NCBI GenBank assembly: GCA_021464245.1 | Contig: JADCRB010000056.1 | Coordinates: 1,687,219-1,751,218, forward strand | Direction: 5' to 3' | Length of the DNA: 64,000 nucleotides | Source: Carallia brachiata | Lineage: Eukaryota > Streptophyta > Magnoliopsida > Malpighiales > Rhizophoraceae | Part shown: positions 12,356 to 24,092 of the stretch, piece by piece | Numbering within the stretch: the stretch's first letter is position 1 | Layout: every line of letters starts with the position of its first letter | Notes under the pieces: generated by a model | The model's input: the letters and a program-made list of their open reading frames with translations, nothing else | Databases searched by the model: none | Told to the model about the DNA's origin: nothing | Program-made: the position numbers and the translations under genes

Positions 12356-13001
12356 TGGTGTGAAAAATTTTAAAAAAAGATTTCTATTATTTAAAAATTT
12401 ATTAATATATTATATTTATTATTATATTTTATATTTTATTAATTTAGATATTATATTATTTAGAACTTTATTTTTTTTACTTAAAATTATATTCTAATTA
12501 GAATTCTATTCTTATTTATACTCTGTTTGGATGCTCATAGGAAAGAAAAGGAAAGAAAATTATTATTTATTTATTTTTTATATTCATTTTCTATTAATGC
12601 AAACAATTAACTTTTATTTTTTCTCACAAATTACTATTTATTTATTTCTCATAATTTTCTAATCTTTACTTCTTATCAATTATAATATCATTATTACTAT
12701 ACTATTTTCTATTTTTTTCTTTTCTATTCATTTTCTTTCAATTTAGACAGAGCATTAGTTTCGTCAGTTTAACACTATAAATATGTTTTAATATTAATTT
12801 TATTATTGAGACATTGTTTATAAAAATTGATAATTTAATATTAAATTTTTGAGTAAATGGATTTTTGTTAATTTGCGGATGAATTTTTGCATGTGTTGCA
12901 AGTGGATTTCCACAGTTTTTCCCATCTTTTGGGTATATTCCCGTTATTTTTTTTTAATTTTTTTGGATGAATTCCTGAATTGTTCGTTTTAGTCCACATC
13001 A
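12356..13001 (+). repeat. Left LTR of the PDS5-bearing element
   Basis: Aligns with 15141-15551 from TGGTGTGA to CCACATCA. It contains a nested MITE at 12519-12754. Confidence 0.7.
12519..12754. mobile_element. Tourist-like MITE nested in the LTR
   Basis: Inverted ends TACTCTGTTTGGATG and, on the other strand, TGCTCTGTCTAAATTG. It is flanked by the trinucleotide TTA (12516-12518 and 12755-12757). The partner LTR at about 15300 lacks it and reads straight through TTATTTAGTTTTGTCAG, giving the empty site. A TTA duplication points to the PIF/Harbinger superfamily. Confidence 0.75.
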
Positions 13002-13849
13002 GTTTACTATTGGAGAAAAAAAAAAAAATCGATCCAAATTAGTTTCGATCCTAAACTACGCACATCTTTCCCAAATTCGTTCCTAATCGTCTGATTCCAA
13101 AACCATACGCAAACTACCTTGAAAATCACAAAAACCTTGCAAAAATCACAAAACAAAGGTTATGGTCTGCACTACCACCATGTACGCCGGACTGCCGTAG
13201 ACCTCTGAAAACCATCTCCCCGCAATCACCTTCCGCTAATCTATCTATCCCCGACCGTCACGAGCTGGAATAACACCAGAAAACTCCCTAACGATCGTTC
13301 AAACCCTGCTGGATAGCCTTGAGCTCGGCCGCCGTTTAGCCTCAACCGACTTTGCCGTTCGACGCTGTCCAGCTGCTCTCCTTCGCACCCTGAAGTGTTG
13401 CTCCTCGACTTCCTCCGCGTTTTCCCCAGATGCGCACAATGCCGGAGCCCCTGACCTTCACTTGGCCTTCCCTGTGGTCCCCTGACTTAGATGGAACCAT
13501 TCTCTACCGTTGCCGGACTGCGTTCTTGTCGCCGTTTGTTTACGGCAGAAGTGAATAATAAAAAAAATATCTGTCTTTCTAATTTTAGGTCTAATTGTTG
13601 GAGTCAAGAGTCTATGTCTTGAGTATCTTTGAAAAAAAAAAATTAGTCCCTGGTGTGTCTTGTTAGCCAATATAATGTTTTATTTTTAGTCAGTGAGTTT
13701 TTTGTCTTTTAGAAAAAAGAGAGTGAAACAAAAAAAAAAAAAAGAGGAAAAACTGTAGGGCTACTATTTTAGAAAAATGGAATGCTGAGAAAATGTTACA
13801 AAGTCCTCATGTTTACAATGAAGTCTTACTTTCTCTCCTGCATCAAATT

Positions 13850-14450
13850 GTAGATTACTTGTTGAGATTGTAGTAGTCAGGTACATTATCAATTGTCTTG
13901 AATTCGTAGATGAAAGCATTTATTGAACATCAATTTTTTCAATATTATGATACTAATGTAAGAGTTTCAATTGCTTCATACATGAGTGAAATTTTGCGAA
14001 TAACTGCTCTGAATTATTCTTCTTATGATGATGTGATGAGGGATATTTTTTAGTTGATTGTATCATCATTTGAAGATTTGTGTAACAATACCAGTCTTTC
14101 ATATGGTAAGCGAATATTAATTCTTGAAACTGTTGTGAGTGGGTAGTCTTATTATATGATGATGAATCTTGGCTATGAATTATTGATTATTCAGATGTTT
14201 CACTATTTTCTCACCGATACAAGGGATTATTATCCACAAAGAGTTTTTCTGCTGATGGAAAAGATTATGATCCGTGTACTAGAAGACAGCGAGAATATCT
14301 CTCTAGACTTACTTTTCCCGCTATTATATAGTGTGGAGAAGGTTAGTGCTAATATTTGTCCTATGTCTTATAAGTTAGGAGAATGAGTATTTAGAAGTTG
14401 TGCTCCTAAGATTCAGTCGTACTTGGTGAATGCTTTCAAACTTTTTTTGC
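13850..14450 (+). pseudogene. Captured fragment of a PDS5 sister-chromatid cohesion gene
   Basis: The frame through 13925-14440 reads VRVSIASYMSEILRITA, LIVSSFEDL, ILILETVV, IIQMFHYFL, RDYYP, SENISLDLL and KLGE. This is the order of the HEAT-repeat region of plant PDS5 proteins, which regulate cohesin on chromosomes. I see no frameshift across about 500 bases, but there are in-frame stops at 14051, 14144 and 14384. No intron is evident. The fragment lies inside an LTR element, in the same orientation, so it was probably taken up as RNA. It cannot encode a full PDS5 protein. The assignment rests on remembered family sequence. Confidence 0.7.
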
Positions 14451-15140
14451 CTATCTTTAAATCATTACAGTTATGTTGTTTATACCATATGCCAAGATAT
14501 GTTGAAGATTGATGAGTAAATTAATTTTCATGCTATTTAAGATGAGGTTGTTGCTTATACTAATCACGGTACAGTTGAAGATGATTTGTGTGCTTCAGTC
14601 AGCCCATTTGAGGTGGTCATTCAACTTGCAGCTGAATCAGTCCATATTGGTGATTTGGAATTGCCATCTAATGCTCTTTCTCTTTCCACTGATGATGTGT
14701 CATAAACACTACAGTTAGAACCTTTAGCTGAAGTTGCTTTGTCAAATGAGGTTGCTCTGTTCGAGGAAGTTGATCTCATTGTTGATGAGATGATGATGGA
14801 TGTTTCTTTGCTTTTAGAAGTTGATTTGGTTGTTCATGAATCTGTCACATTAGTTATGAGCAATGAGACTACATATGTTGGAGAAGTTGTTATTGCTCTG
14901 GAGTCTGTCAGACCAGTTGTGAATGAAGAGGTTACACAGATTGTACAGATTGTGGAAGACATTGATTTTATCATTCCTTTGAAGTTTCAATTTTCGATTT
15001 TTTCTACGAAATTCTCGACGTTTGCTTCGTTGCTGCTGCCTCCAATTTTTTCTGTAGTTTTTTCGCTAGTTTGAAGTTTGTTCTTTCTCATTCTCTCACA
15101 CTTCAAGATTCGAGGACGGATTTTTTCAAGTAGAGGGAAA

Positions 15141-15551
15141 TGTTGTGAGACAAGGAAAAAATATTCCTATTATTTAAGAATTTATTAATATTTTATATTT
15201 ATCATTATATTTTATATTTTGTTAAATTAAATATTATATTATTTAAAATCATATTTAGATTTATTTTCTCACTTAGAATTGTGTTTTAGTTAGAATTCTA
15301 TTCTTATTTAGTTTTGTCAGTCTAGTTTTATAAATAGGTTTTAATATTAGTTTTATTGTTCAGACATTACTTATGAAAATTGATAATTTGATATTGAGTT
15401 TTTGAGCAAATGAATTTTCGTTAATTTACAGATGGATTCCTGTGTGTGTTACGGGTGGATTCATGTAGTTTTTCCTATATTTCGAGTGAATTTCTATTAT
15501 TTTTTTATTTTTCGGGTGAATTTCTAAGTTATTCGTTTTCATCCTATATCA
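15141..15551 (+). repeat. Right LTR of the PDS5-bearing element
   Basis: Starts TGTTGTGAGAC directly after a purine-rich tract and ends ATATCA. It is the intact partner of 12356-13001. Confidence 0.7.
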
Positions 15552-15711
15552 GCCTGGATATGGAGAAGGAGGAGGAAGGGGTAATAGGGATGAACACTTG
15601 CCACTCTAAAATTGAGATAAATCTATTAGAGTTAGATTATCTGTTTAGTTCCAGACAAAAAAAAAAAAAACACAATTCATTTTTCTTCTCCAGCAAAGTT
15701 AGAAGTAAATA
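15552..15711 (+). repeat. Short array-unit segment
   Basis: The 'gaggaaggggtaatagggatgaacacttgcc' block, matching about 6960-7080 and 49745-49890. It is bounded by the LTR element and by the next insertion. Confidence 0.6.
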
Positions 15712-18326
15712 GTAATAGTCCCACGCGATACGGGGGTTATGCGAAAATATGTAATTTATTTTTTTTTATTTTTTTAAAAAATTAAAAAAATAATTTTTTA
15801 GCATTAATTTTATTATTAAAAAATATTAAAAAATATATATTTTTCTTTCGGAGAATACAAAAGGAAAAAAATTAGGAGTAGTGTTTACATGAAAATCAAA
15901 ACCATAACAATTCTAGCAAAGAATTTGAATATTGGATGGGCGCGGAGCTGTTCTTCAAAAATAAATCACACTATTGTCTGGCCATTTTCTTTTTTTAAAA
16001 AATAGATCTGAATCTGATTTGAAACTATATTATCTGTAAAGTATTAAAAAAATCTAATAAACCTAAAACTAACTATTCAGTTAGTAATTTTTTTCATGAA
16101 AAAGTAAATCATACAAAATCTCCTGTTAGATTTAGCTAATATTAAAAACTATTAGAATATGATATCAAAAAAACCAATAGAAGCTTGCAAACAATTCAGG
16201 GCAACATATATTTTGAAGAAGCCAACACATGCAGCATACAATTATAATGGAAGAAAAAGGTTATTTGAACGTGAGAGACCAACCTCAAAGTTACGTGAGA
16301 GGCTAATGGAAGAAAGATGTGTGGAACCCAAAAAAATAAAAATAAAATAAATGCAGCATAAAATATAAAAAATAATTATGGTTAGACAAATTATAATGGA
16401 AAATAATTAAATTGGGGATTAAAAAAGCGACATTAGATAGAAAATATAACTTATTTAAGCAATAGATCAATTATAATAACAAATACTCAAATGAAAAATT
16501 AAAATAATTGCAATTAATTATAAGTACTAACCTTAAAGAGTAATTATTTGGATGAAAAAAAAAACTAAATTTGAAATTGAGAAACCTATTAAAAGAAAGC
16601 AAAGAATAATAATGCAAATAAGGATACTTGTGTATTTATAATATGAAAAAAAAATTGTATCTATATGTTAATTTTAAAATTTATAGAAATTACAATTCTA
16701 ATCTTAATAGAATACCGAGAAAAACTGCAATCACTAAAATCCTAATTACATCAGAATAGTAGGAAATATTACAATTTCTTTGAAAATTTATCAAATATGT
16801 TGAAAATTTTATTGTTGTTTATGTTTTATTTAATATAAAAAACAAAAAGACTGTCAAATGTTAAATATTATTTATGTTTTATAAATCTTATTTCAATCAA
16901 GATTACTTTTATAATTAATTGAGATTTAGAAAAATGGATAATTAAGTTTATTTAATTTTACAAAAAAATAGAATTTAAGAGTATTTTTTTTCAGCCTCAT
17001 GAAATAGGTTTTTTTTTTTACTTTATAATAAAAAAATATGAATTAGAGAAATTATTGTTTTTGAAAGAAGGATTTGACAGCAGTTTTTTACACCCAAATT
17101 TGGCTTTGTAAACTAATTATTTAAATATTAAAATAGTATGACCCACCAAAGATCCCGCAACATGCCAAAAAAAAAAAAAAAAACCAAAACCAGGAAGATA
17201 ACTAAAAAGACTTACGTAGTTATGACCTATCAAAATTCCAAAAGGAAAAGGCAGCAACGGAGGAAATAAGATGCAACATGCAACAGAGGAAACAAAAAAG
17301 ACCTTATGAACGACTTATCAAAATTCCAAAAGGGGAAGGAGGGAAATAAGATGCACCATTGAACAAAGCGATCTATTTTTTCTCTTTAACATGATTTCAG
17401 ATTTTGAAGCAACGGCAGGTACCAATTAAAGACTTTAAAGACCTAAATCTAATACTATAAAAAATCAAACAATTATTAATAAGTACCAATCAAAATCACA
17501 ATCTTCTTCAAATAATAAAAAAATAAACTAATTGTAATTAATTATAAACACTAACATGTCTTTAAAAAAAGAAGTTAAAACGATTGGAGAAGAATTCAGA
17601 GGCAGATTCTATAATGGAAAATCTGGGCTTTTATTTTTCTTTTTCTTTTTTAAGGCTTTGGGTTTCAGAAAGGTAGACGTTCGAAGGAAACTTTTAACCC
17701 TATAAACTGGCTTCAGTTGAGTTAGTTATAGCACAAAAATAATATGGTACCACACGTCGGTATGTTGGCTTACACAACACAAAACCATAAACCAAACATC
17801 AAGAGGAAAAAAAAAAAAAAGAACTAAACGCTAAAACTTATATTGCACATTAAACGTGGGTATGTGAAACGTAACATAAATTGGCTTACACATGGAAGGA
17901 AATCAGACTGACGCGTTTGAGGCCGAGCTATGTCTTGCACTATACACCGAAGGAATCACGACCTTCTTATTATAACCAAAAAAATAAAATAATTGTAAGT
18001 AATTATAAATACTAATCTTAATAAGAACAAAAGAATAATAATGCAAACTAATGCAAGTGCAAAAGATGCGTTATGCTTTTATAACGTGAAAAAAAAATTG
18101 CATGAATATAATAATCTTAAAATCTATTGAAATTATAATTCTAATTTTGATAAAATACTAAAAAGATTATAATTATTAAAATTCTATTTTTGTTAAAATA
18201 ATAGGAAAGATAACAATTATTGAGAATTTATTAAATTAAAAAATTAAAAAATGTTAGCACCAGAGGTTGTCACGTAAGCATGTAAATAATTTTTAAGCTT
18301 CCGTTATTATATTTTACATACAATTT
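15712..18326. mobile_element. 2.6-kb AT-rich insertion, possibly Helitron-like
   Basis: Interrupts the array unit between 'agttagaagtaaata' and 'ttaactac', which are contiguous at 7080-7090. Just inside the left edge is an imperfect palindrome, CCCACGCGATACGGG. Inside are two direct-repeat pairs: about 16505-16800 against 17985-18240, and about 17215-17275 against 17305-17360. No ORF of note is present. The palindrome near one end and the lack of TIRs would fit a Helitron in reverse orientation, but a clear CTRR end is missing. Confidence 0.4.
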
Positions 18327-19380
18327 ATTAACTACAACCTTAAATCCATGGGTAGCAGCTGACAGTGGCAAGACGAGCACGAAAAAATCCATACACAGGC
18401 TGCTCTAAAATATACTCTTTTTCTGTTTTTTATTCTCTCGAAACATTCAAAAATACCTAGCCTTTTCCGAGAAAATTGAGAATCAACACGAAAAGTAGAC
18501 ACATTCAAATTACAAAAATGAAAAACTATACAAAAAGTAATTGAATTGTATTGTCTATGTATCAAATTATATTTGATATTATTTCCGTCATGCATTAATG
18601 AGTGTGAGAATGTAGATACTAAGTTAAAAAATTCAGAACTAATTGGCTAGAGCAGTTGATTCACTAATACTATGTTGGGAATTAAATCCTCACCTATTCC
18701 AAATTTTTATTTCTTAGTTATAACATGGATTTTGACTCTACTTAAGACAAAAAATTAAAAAAAAAAATGGTTCAATGATAAGATTTTTCCTTTCTGAATT
18801 CCCTACTAAGAGCAAAAACAAAACGCTTTATATTCCATATCACTCCTGTCCAGAAAAGCTAAAAACTTGTGGACAATATTTGGTGAGATTTTTTAGATAG
18901 GATTAAAATGATACGTGAGGTTAGATGATTGAATTTTTTTTAAAAAAATTTATATAAACTGTTAAATATCATTAAATAAATTATATAATTAATGAATAAA
19001 TACATAAATACATATATAATAAAAAAATGTACCCAAAAGAAAAAAACGTATACAATAAAAAAGAACTCAACAATCTAGTAACATTGATAACATGAAAGGA
19101 ACGAGAAAGCAATAAAATAAATTTTTTATTCTAAATTAGTCTATTTTTTTAAAAAAAAGGTATTTTAGAATACCTCTTTGAAATCAATTCATTTATTTGC
19201 TTCATGTTCGAGCTGTTGGTTACTGCTGATGCTGCTGCCATGCCTAAATCCCATGACCTTCGTTAAGGTCATAGATGCATTGCCCGTCAAGGCAACAAGA
19301 GGATTGAGCTGGAATTTGCAAAATTATAAATTAATTAAATAACTTTGAGCTTTAGGCGCTGACATGCGCCCCACGATATG
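18327..19380 (+). repeat. Array-unit segment
   Basis: The 'aatccatgggtagcagctgacagtggcaagacg' block (18341 on), matching 7097, 43268, 49928 and 60760, then the hairpin at 19151 and a 'gatgcattgcccgtcaaggcaacaagagg' block. No gene. Confidence 0.65.
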
Positions 19381-19920
19381 CAGTTGATCTACAATACTAT
19401 TGAACGTGCTAATATGTTCAATCTGATTTGTACCTCTTCCATCTTCAACCAGTAGAGTTGACGCTTTAGATGCAATTTGTTAGTTAAGCTCTTAGCCAAA
19501 TAAAGACTTCCCAACTTTTGCCATAATATAACCTGTGTACGTGTTCAGTAAGTACTTGATTCCTATTTTTTCCCACCTCATTTTCCAACAGTGGTATCAG
19601 AGCTCCAGTTCATTTATGGGGAAGTACTTTTAACGTATGGAAATGGCAAAAAATTCTATTCAATTCTTTGTGGATTGATTTGATGAAAAGGGAAGCTTTG
19701 CTGTCTAGCAAAGGCGAGTAAAGGACATCCTTATTCAACAAGGCTTGACAGCAATGTTTAAAAGTAAGGATGGTAAGGCAAGAAAAATCAGAGATAATGA
19801 TGAGTGGGATGAGTTGAAATTGCGGTGTGTCAACATAATTCGACTCTTTATTGCTGATAATATTACTATCACTATCCTGGATGTAGATTCTACGTCGGCA
19901 TACTCTAAAAAGTACGTATA
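19381..19920 (+). mobile_element. Rearranged Ty1/copia fragment
   Basis: 19383-19505 matches, in antisense, copia gag DNA that is also found at 52130-52280. Directly after it come the 3' end of an LTR (19510-19590) and a tRNA-Met-type primer site, GTGGTATCAGAGC (about 19590-19602). Then follows sense gag sequence (19605-19910; readable as RDNDEWDELKLRCVNIIRLFIADN). Antisense gag fused to a sense LTR end shows an inversion or template switch. It is non-functional. Confidence 0.65.
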
Positions 19921-20169
19921 AACAAAAATTGAATTATAGTGTGTACTTATTATTAAGTGTCAATTTAATTACGCCTAAAATTATTTTTTGTCTACATTAT
20001 GAGTCTGTCAAGTTTTTGTTTTGGTAAAATTTTTTTCAAAAAAGAAAGAAGGTATTTTGGGATACAACTTATTCCAAGTTTTTGATAAAATTTTCTTGGT
20101 ATTGTGCGTGTGCTTGTTAATTGTTTGTTGTTTTCCATACTTTGCCTTGACGAAAATCATGTGGTGGGT

Positions 20170-20255
20170 ATGAAGCCATTGCTCCAATGGTTTGTAGTCA
20201 ACACCTTTCCAAAATATCAAGTTTGGTGGCATATTTTTACGAGGCGAGTATGTAC
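20170..20255 (+). pseudogene. Dioxygenase exon 11 fragment
   Basis: Matches exon 11 (CCAATGGTTTGTA ... CAAAATATCAAGT ... CATATTTTTACGAG) with an internal deletion. The donor region reads GAGGCGAGT. Confidence 0.65.
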
Positions 20256-20261
20256 AATTTT

Positions 20262-20583
20262 TTTAACCAAAAAAATATATCATAGATATATTAATTATTA
20301 TGTAATTTCTCGATTGAACATTTCATTTAACCGTCTCATAAGGATAAATCTATCACCTAAATATTGATGAACCAGAGCGTGGCTCCCTCACAGACCAGCT
20401 GGGGATTACTGAATCTAAACCTTACTTTGCCCTTGAACCAAATCCTTCAAACCCAACTAAGTAGCAAGTTCACCTAGCAACATTGAGCAGGAGAAAATGC
20501 TACAGTGAGAATTTGAACTTGAGTGAACTGCATAGGATACTCACCGAATCACTGTTCAGATTACAGTCTTGGATAGCCGAGTC
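20262..20583 (-). mobile_element. SINE-like insertion in an intron copy
   Basis: Splits intron sequence that is continuous at 4513-4600. The T run at the left edge would be the tail of an element on the minus strand. The minus strand contains AAGTTCAAATTC, a pol III B-box-like stretch. The flanks GCGAGTATGTACAAT and CCGAGTCCATATAAT look like an eroded target duplication. Confidence 0.45.
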
Positions 20584-20831
20584 CATATAATTGACTCCAT
20601 TAATTTCTATCTTTTTTTATAGTACAGATAACTATGATCCCTTTAGATATGCTTATATATACTTTGATTTTATTACATGAATACAGACCTATTGATAATT
20701 CCATCAATTCCCACCATCTCTAGATTTTCTCAGCAAGAAAAATAATGGTAATGATAAAAGTATTGTTGGACAATAAAATTTGCAATTTTCAAACTCAAGT
20801 GAATCGGATAACTAGTCATTTTGAATTTATT

Positions 20832-21012
20832 TAGTTTTTAGTCTGAATCGTCCAGTATCCAGTCAAATGACTTGACTAATCTGAACCGACTCGGGTAGGA
20901 CCCCGAAGGGCGACAAAGGTCTCCCAACAAGTATTTAACGCGACTGCAATGATTCGAACTCGAGATCTCTAATTAACCGGTGACAGACTTCTGTCATCCG
21001 TACTAGCGCCTG
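20832..21012 (-). mobile_element. SINE with about 20-bp target duplication
   Basis: Flanked by CTAGTCATTTTGAATT (from 20812) and CTAGTCGTTTTAAATT (from 21013). The minus strand carries a perfect B box, GTTCGAATC, and ends in an A-rich tail (ACTAAAAACTAAA). A related sense copy, with GACAGAAGTCT and AAATACTTGTTGGGA in common, lies at 45410-45560. Confidence 0.65.
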
Positions 21013-21320
21013 CTAGTCGTTTTAAATTCATTGTAAAGAGTAAAATTAGAGTTTTCTCCATTAAAAAAGGGATGTATGTTGGAATTCCACCTCTAATTTT
21101 TAAAATTTCCATCTTTTGCTAATTGACTTGGTCTTAATTTATTGTTGCTACTAACCGTCCAACCTAGACCAAGTTAGCATATTTCATATGGAATGTCAAC
21201 AGGCCAAGAGGAGGTTGGTGGTTCCCCTTTATTTTTTGTTTTCATCTTACCAAAAGTTCGTGTTAACATATTTTGGCTTTGTCTTTAGCTTCAAGTCATG
21301 ATAACCTTTATGAACTACAG

Positions 21321-21530
21321 ATTTTGTCCCATGGTTTGTGTGATTCAACCCTGCATAGTCGTTATCAACAACTCTCCAAAATATCGGTCTGCGTGGCTTA
21401 TTTTTATGAGGCAAGTCTATAAGTCCATTAATTTTTGTCTTTTTATTCTACATCTAAAGATGATCTCCTTTCATATGCTTTGATTTTATTGTATGAACAG
21501 CCCAATTATGATGCAATAATAGAGCCTCTT
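21321..21530 (+). pseudogene. Dioxygenase exon 11-intron-exon 12 fragment
   Basis: The exon 11 copy 21321-21410 starts after a CAG acceptor and ends at GAG|GCAAGT. The intron is intact in outline. Exon 12 begins at 21501 (CCCAATTATGATGC) but breaks off near 21530. Small indels destroy the frame. Confidence 0.75.
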
Positions 21531-22012
21531 GATGATCTCCTTCCTAAATTACTTACGAATACTCTTATTGAAACTTGACCCTAGTATTTATGCATGGCAG
21601 CTTCTGCAGTATGAGGAGAAAACCATGTTAAGCATAACAAAGAGGGTTTAGAACCTAAATTCCCACCATCTCTGGATTTGCTAAGAATGAATATAATGTG
21701 GAAATGATAGAAATTTCACTAGAAGTGTTCATCCCTCCACCGCCCAAAACACCCCTTCTTCCTTCCCCCCAAAAAAGTAATATTATTTTGCTGTAATAGT
21801 ATTTATTTTTATGGTAAAAATTTTTTCTGGACAATCAAAAATTACCAATTTCAAACTTATGAGAAAGAAATAATTTTTCATTTTAAATGTATTAGAAAGA
21901 GTAAAGAGAGTGCACCTTATTTTTCTTATTTCTCTTGTCCTAAAGGCTATAAATTATTTAAAGAGAAGTAAAAGGACCTGACATGCAGGTGTGTGTGTAA
22001 TTGGTCTATTTT

Positions 22013-22045
22013 TAAAAAGGGAGGTATTTTGGAATACCTCTTATT
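22013..22045. repeat. Recurrent array hairpin
   Basis: Perfect GAGGTATT-TTGG-AATACCTC core with A and T flanks. Confidence 0.75.
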
Positions 22046-22848
22046 TTTCTAGTGAATGTCTCACATTTTATGCTTTCTTTTTCTTATTATTTACGGTAAA
22101 TTGCTGCTGATCCGATTACCAGCCCTCGTACCCTTGACCCCAAGAGCGTGATTAGATGGATTGCCATCAGAACAAGAGGAGGGTGGTACTATTCGCTGCT
22201 CTTTTTTGTCGCCAAAAATTTTTGCAATTTTTTGGCTTTTTCCTTCAGGCAAGTGAAGCAATGGCCTACCATGTTGCAACTTTTCTTTTCTTTTGTTTTT
22301 TTTTTTTTTTGACTGTTGCTGTTAGTCCGTTACTAGATTTGGAAGATTAATAAAACACTTAACTTTTGTAGATGATGAATTGTGCTGAAGAGTACGCTAT
22401 GATTTACCTTGCTTTTAGTGAAGTTAGAAATGGAAAGATAACAAAAATGGGTTCTTCTTTGCGACATTGAAATGAAAGGGTCGAAGTTTCTCGGACTGAT
22501 GTCAAGAGAAGAGATCAGATTGTAAAGGAGAAGGAGATTGAGTTTAGATTGGATATTATGAGACATTAAAGGAAAAACTCGGTTAGTGTAAAGGTATTTG
22601 GGAGAATTTTAGTGAAATAAGTATTTTTGATCACTTTTAAATTTTTTATTTGTATTCTATTAAGTCAAATACGCAATTTTTGGACCAACTATGGTCTAAA
22701 AAAAATGCCAATCTAGAATGGAATTTAAATTATAAGACTATTTTGAAAAACTAAAAAGGTTTATAACTACATCAAATAAAAAATTTAGGATTTCTGAAGA
22801 AAATATCCCTCTTACATATATTTTGATTTTATTTCATAAAAAGCCCAA

Positions 22849-22945
22849 TTATGATGTAGCAGTAGACTGGTAATCTTCATAAATTTTGTAAAACTGTTTA
22901 TGAAGAGCATTTAGTTGGCAAAGTCCAAACTAATTTTATAGTAGG
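22849..22945 (+). pseudogene. Dioxygenase exon 12 fragment
   Basis: From CCCAATTATGATG through GGCAAAGTCCAAACTAATTT, with the same internal loss as the 6352 copy. The two therefore descend from a shared deleted unit. Confidence 0.7.
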
Positions 22946-23242
22946 TACGCAGTGATCTAAACCGTTATATTGTGAAAAATATATTAAATTTTAAAAAAAA
23001 AATAAATTATTAAATGTTATTAGATAAACTATATGTTTTTCGCATATCTGTTTATGTGTATCTGCGTAGTCAACCTCTTCATAAAAATTGGGCGCCAACC
23101 TTTTATTGCCTAGATGGCATTGCCTTGACCTTGCTCGAGGTCAAGAGTTCGAGGGTTGGTAATACCAACAGCAACAACAACAACAACAACAACTGTGGAT
23201 GAACAAGAGAACGAAAAAAAAAAAAAACAAACGAAAACACAA

Positions 23243-23275
23243 TGAAAAAGAGGTATTCCAAAATACCTCCCTTTT
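23243..23275 (-). repeat. Recurrent array hairpin, inverted copy
   Basis: Reads GAGGTATT-CCAA-AATACCTC on this strand, the reverse complement of the usual copy. Confidence 0.7.
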
Positions 23276-23397
23276 TAGAGAATAAACCAATTATATATGT
23301 ACTTGTGGATTAGGTTCTCATACTTCACTTCAGATTGATTTCAAAAATTGTTCAGATTTACACCATATTAAGAAGAGGCAATGTCAAACAAAATTAG

Positions 23398-23445
23398 TTT
23401 GGACTTTGCCAACTAAATGCTCTTCATAAACAGTTTTACAAAATC
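23398..23445 (-). pseudogene. Dioxygenase exon 12 fragment, inverted
   Basis: The reverse complement reads GTTTATGAAGAGCATTTAG then TTGGCAAAGTCCAAAC, the end of exon 12. Confidence 0.65.
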
Positions 23446-23937
23446 AGAGGTTCAAGGACTGGTAACAAGAACATGGAGCACATCTTGAACCTGGATGGCC
23501 TGGCAATAAGAGGTATTACAAAATATCTCCCTTTTTGGATGGAGAATAGACTAATTTTTTGTGTGTATATTGTTCGTTTTGTCCTTATACTTCTCAGAAA
23601 AACTTTTATAGCTTTTTGGGACAAAAGGGATGAGTAAAATAAAGCATATTCTCTTTACTTTTTCCAATTAATTTAGAAACAAAAAAAATATCTATTTGAT
23701 TTAAGTTTGAAAATTGTAATTTTTATTTGTCCGACAATACTTCTACGACGACCATTATTTTCCTGCTAAGAAAATCTAGAGATGGTGGGAATTAATGGAA
23801 TTATATATAGGCTTTACTGTTGTATCATAATTGTGTTGTGTTCATGTAATAAAATCAAAGCATATGCAAGAGATTATTTTTATATGTAGTATTAAAAAAA
23901 AAACAGAAATTAATGGAGTTAATTACATAGACTCGCC

Positions 23938-24000
23938 CAAACCATTGGACCAATGGCTTCGTACCGACCACGTGATTTTCGTCAAGGCAAGGGTTGGAAA
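23938..24000 (-). pseudogene. Lead-in and start of an exon 11 copy, inverted
   Basis: The reverse complement reads CCTTGACGAAAATCACGTGG and then CCATTGGTCCAATGGTTTGG, matching 20138-20190 and 47215-47265. Confidence 0.55.
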
Positions 24001-24092
24001 AAAAAAATAAACGTTCAACAAGCACAAGACAGATAAAACTTTATAAAAACTTGAAAAATAACTTGGAAAAGATTGTGCACCGGAGGGTACCT

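Larger units (their letters stand above)
12356..15551 (+). mobile_element. LTR retrotransposon carrying a PDS5 gene fragment
   Basis: Two direct repeats, 12356-13001 and 15141-15551, start TG and end ATCA. They match over their length once a 236-bp MITE is removed from the left one (about 407 versus 411 bp). A polypurine tract (AGTAGAGGGAAA) ends directly before the right LTR. No gag or pol is recognisable. The internal 13002-13849 has unknown, partly GC-rich sequence, 13850-14450 matches PDS5, and 14451-15140 holds an acidic reading frame (14739-15074) that I do not recognise. The primer site and target-site duplication are not clear. It sits within an array unit that resumes at about 15556. 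Confidence 0.7.
19921..21320 (+). repeat. Array unit with two SINE-like insertions
   Basis: The 'aattgaattatagtgtg' lead-in, hairpin at 20042, exon 11 fragment, intron split by 20262-20583, 3'-flank block split by 20832-21012, a degenerate hairpin at 21065 and a 'caggccaagaggaggttggtgg' block. Confidence 0.65.
21531..22945 (+). repeat. Array unit, well preserved
   Basis: Holds every landmark of the parent 3' flank in order: the 'gcagtatgaggagaaaaccatg' block, a C-rich stretch near 21740, hairpin at 22013, a 'ggattgccatcagaacaagagg' block, 'agtccgttactagatttgg' and exon 12 again at 22849. Confidence 0.7.

Noticed and set aside
12351..15556. Five-base target duplication of the PDS5-bearing LTR element
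   Set aside because: AAGGT on the left and GCCTG on the right do not match. Either it is eroded or my LTR ends are off by a few bases.
19381..19920. A complete copia element
   Set aside because: Only gag pieces and one LTR end are present, in two orientations.
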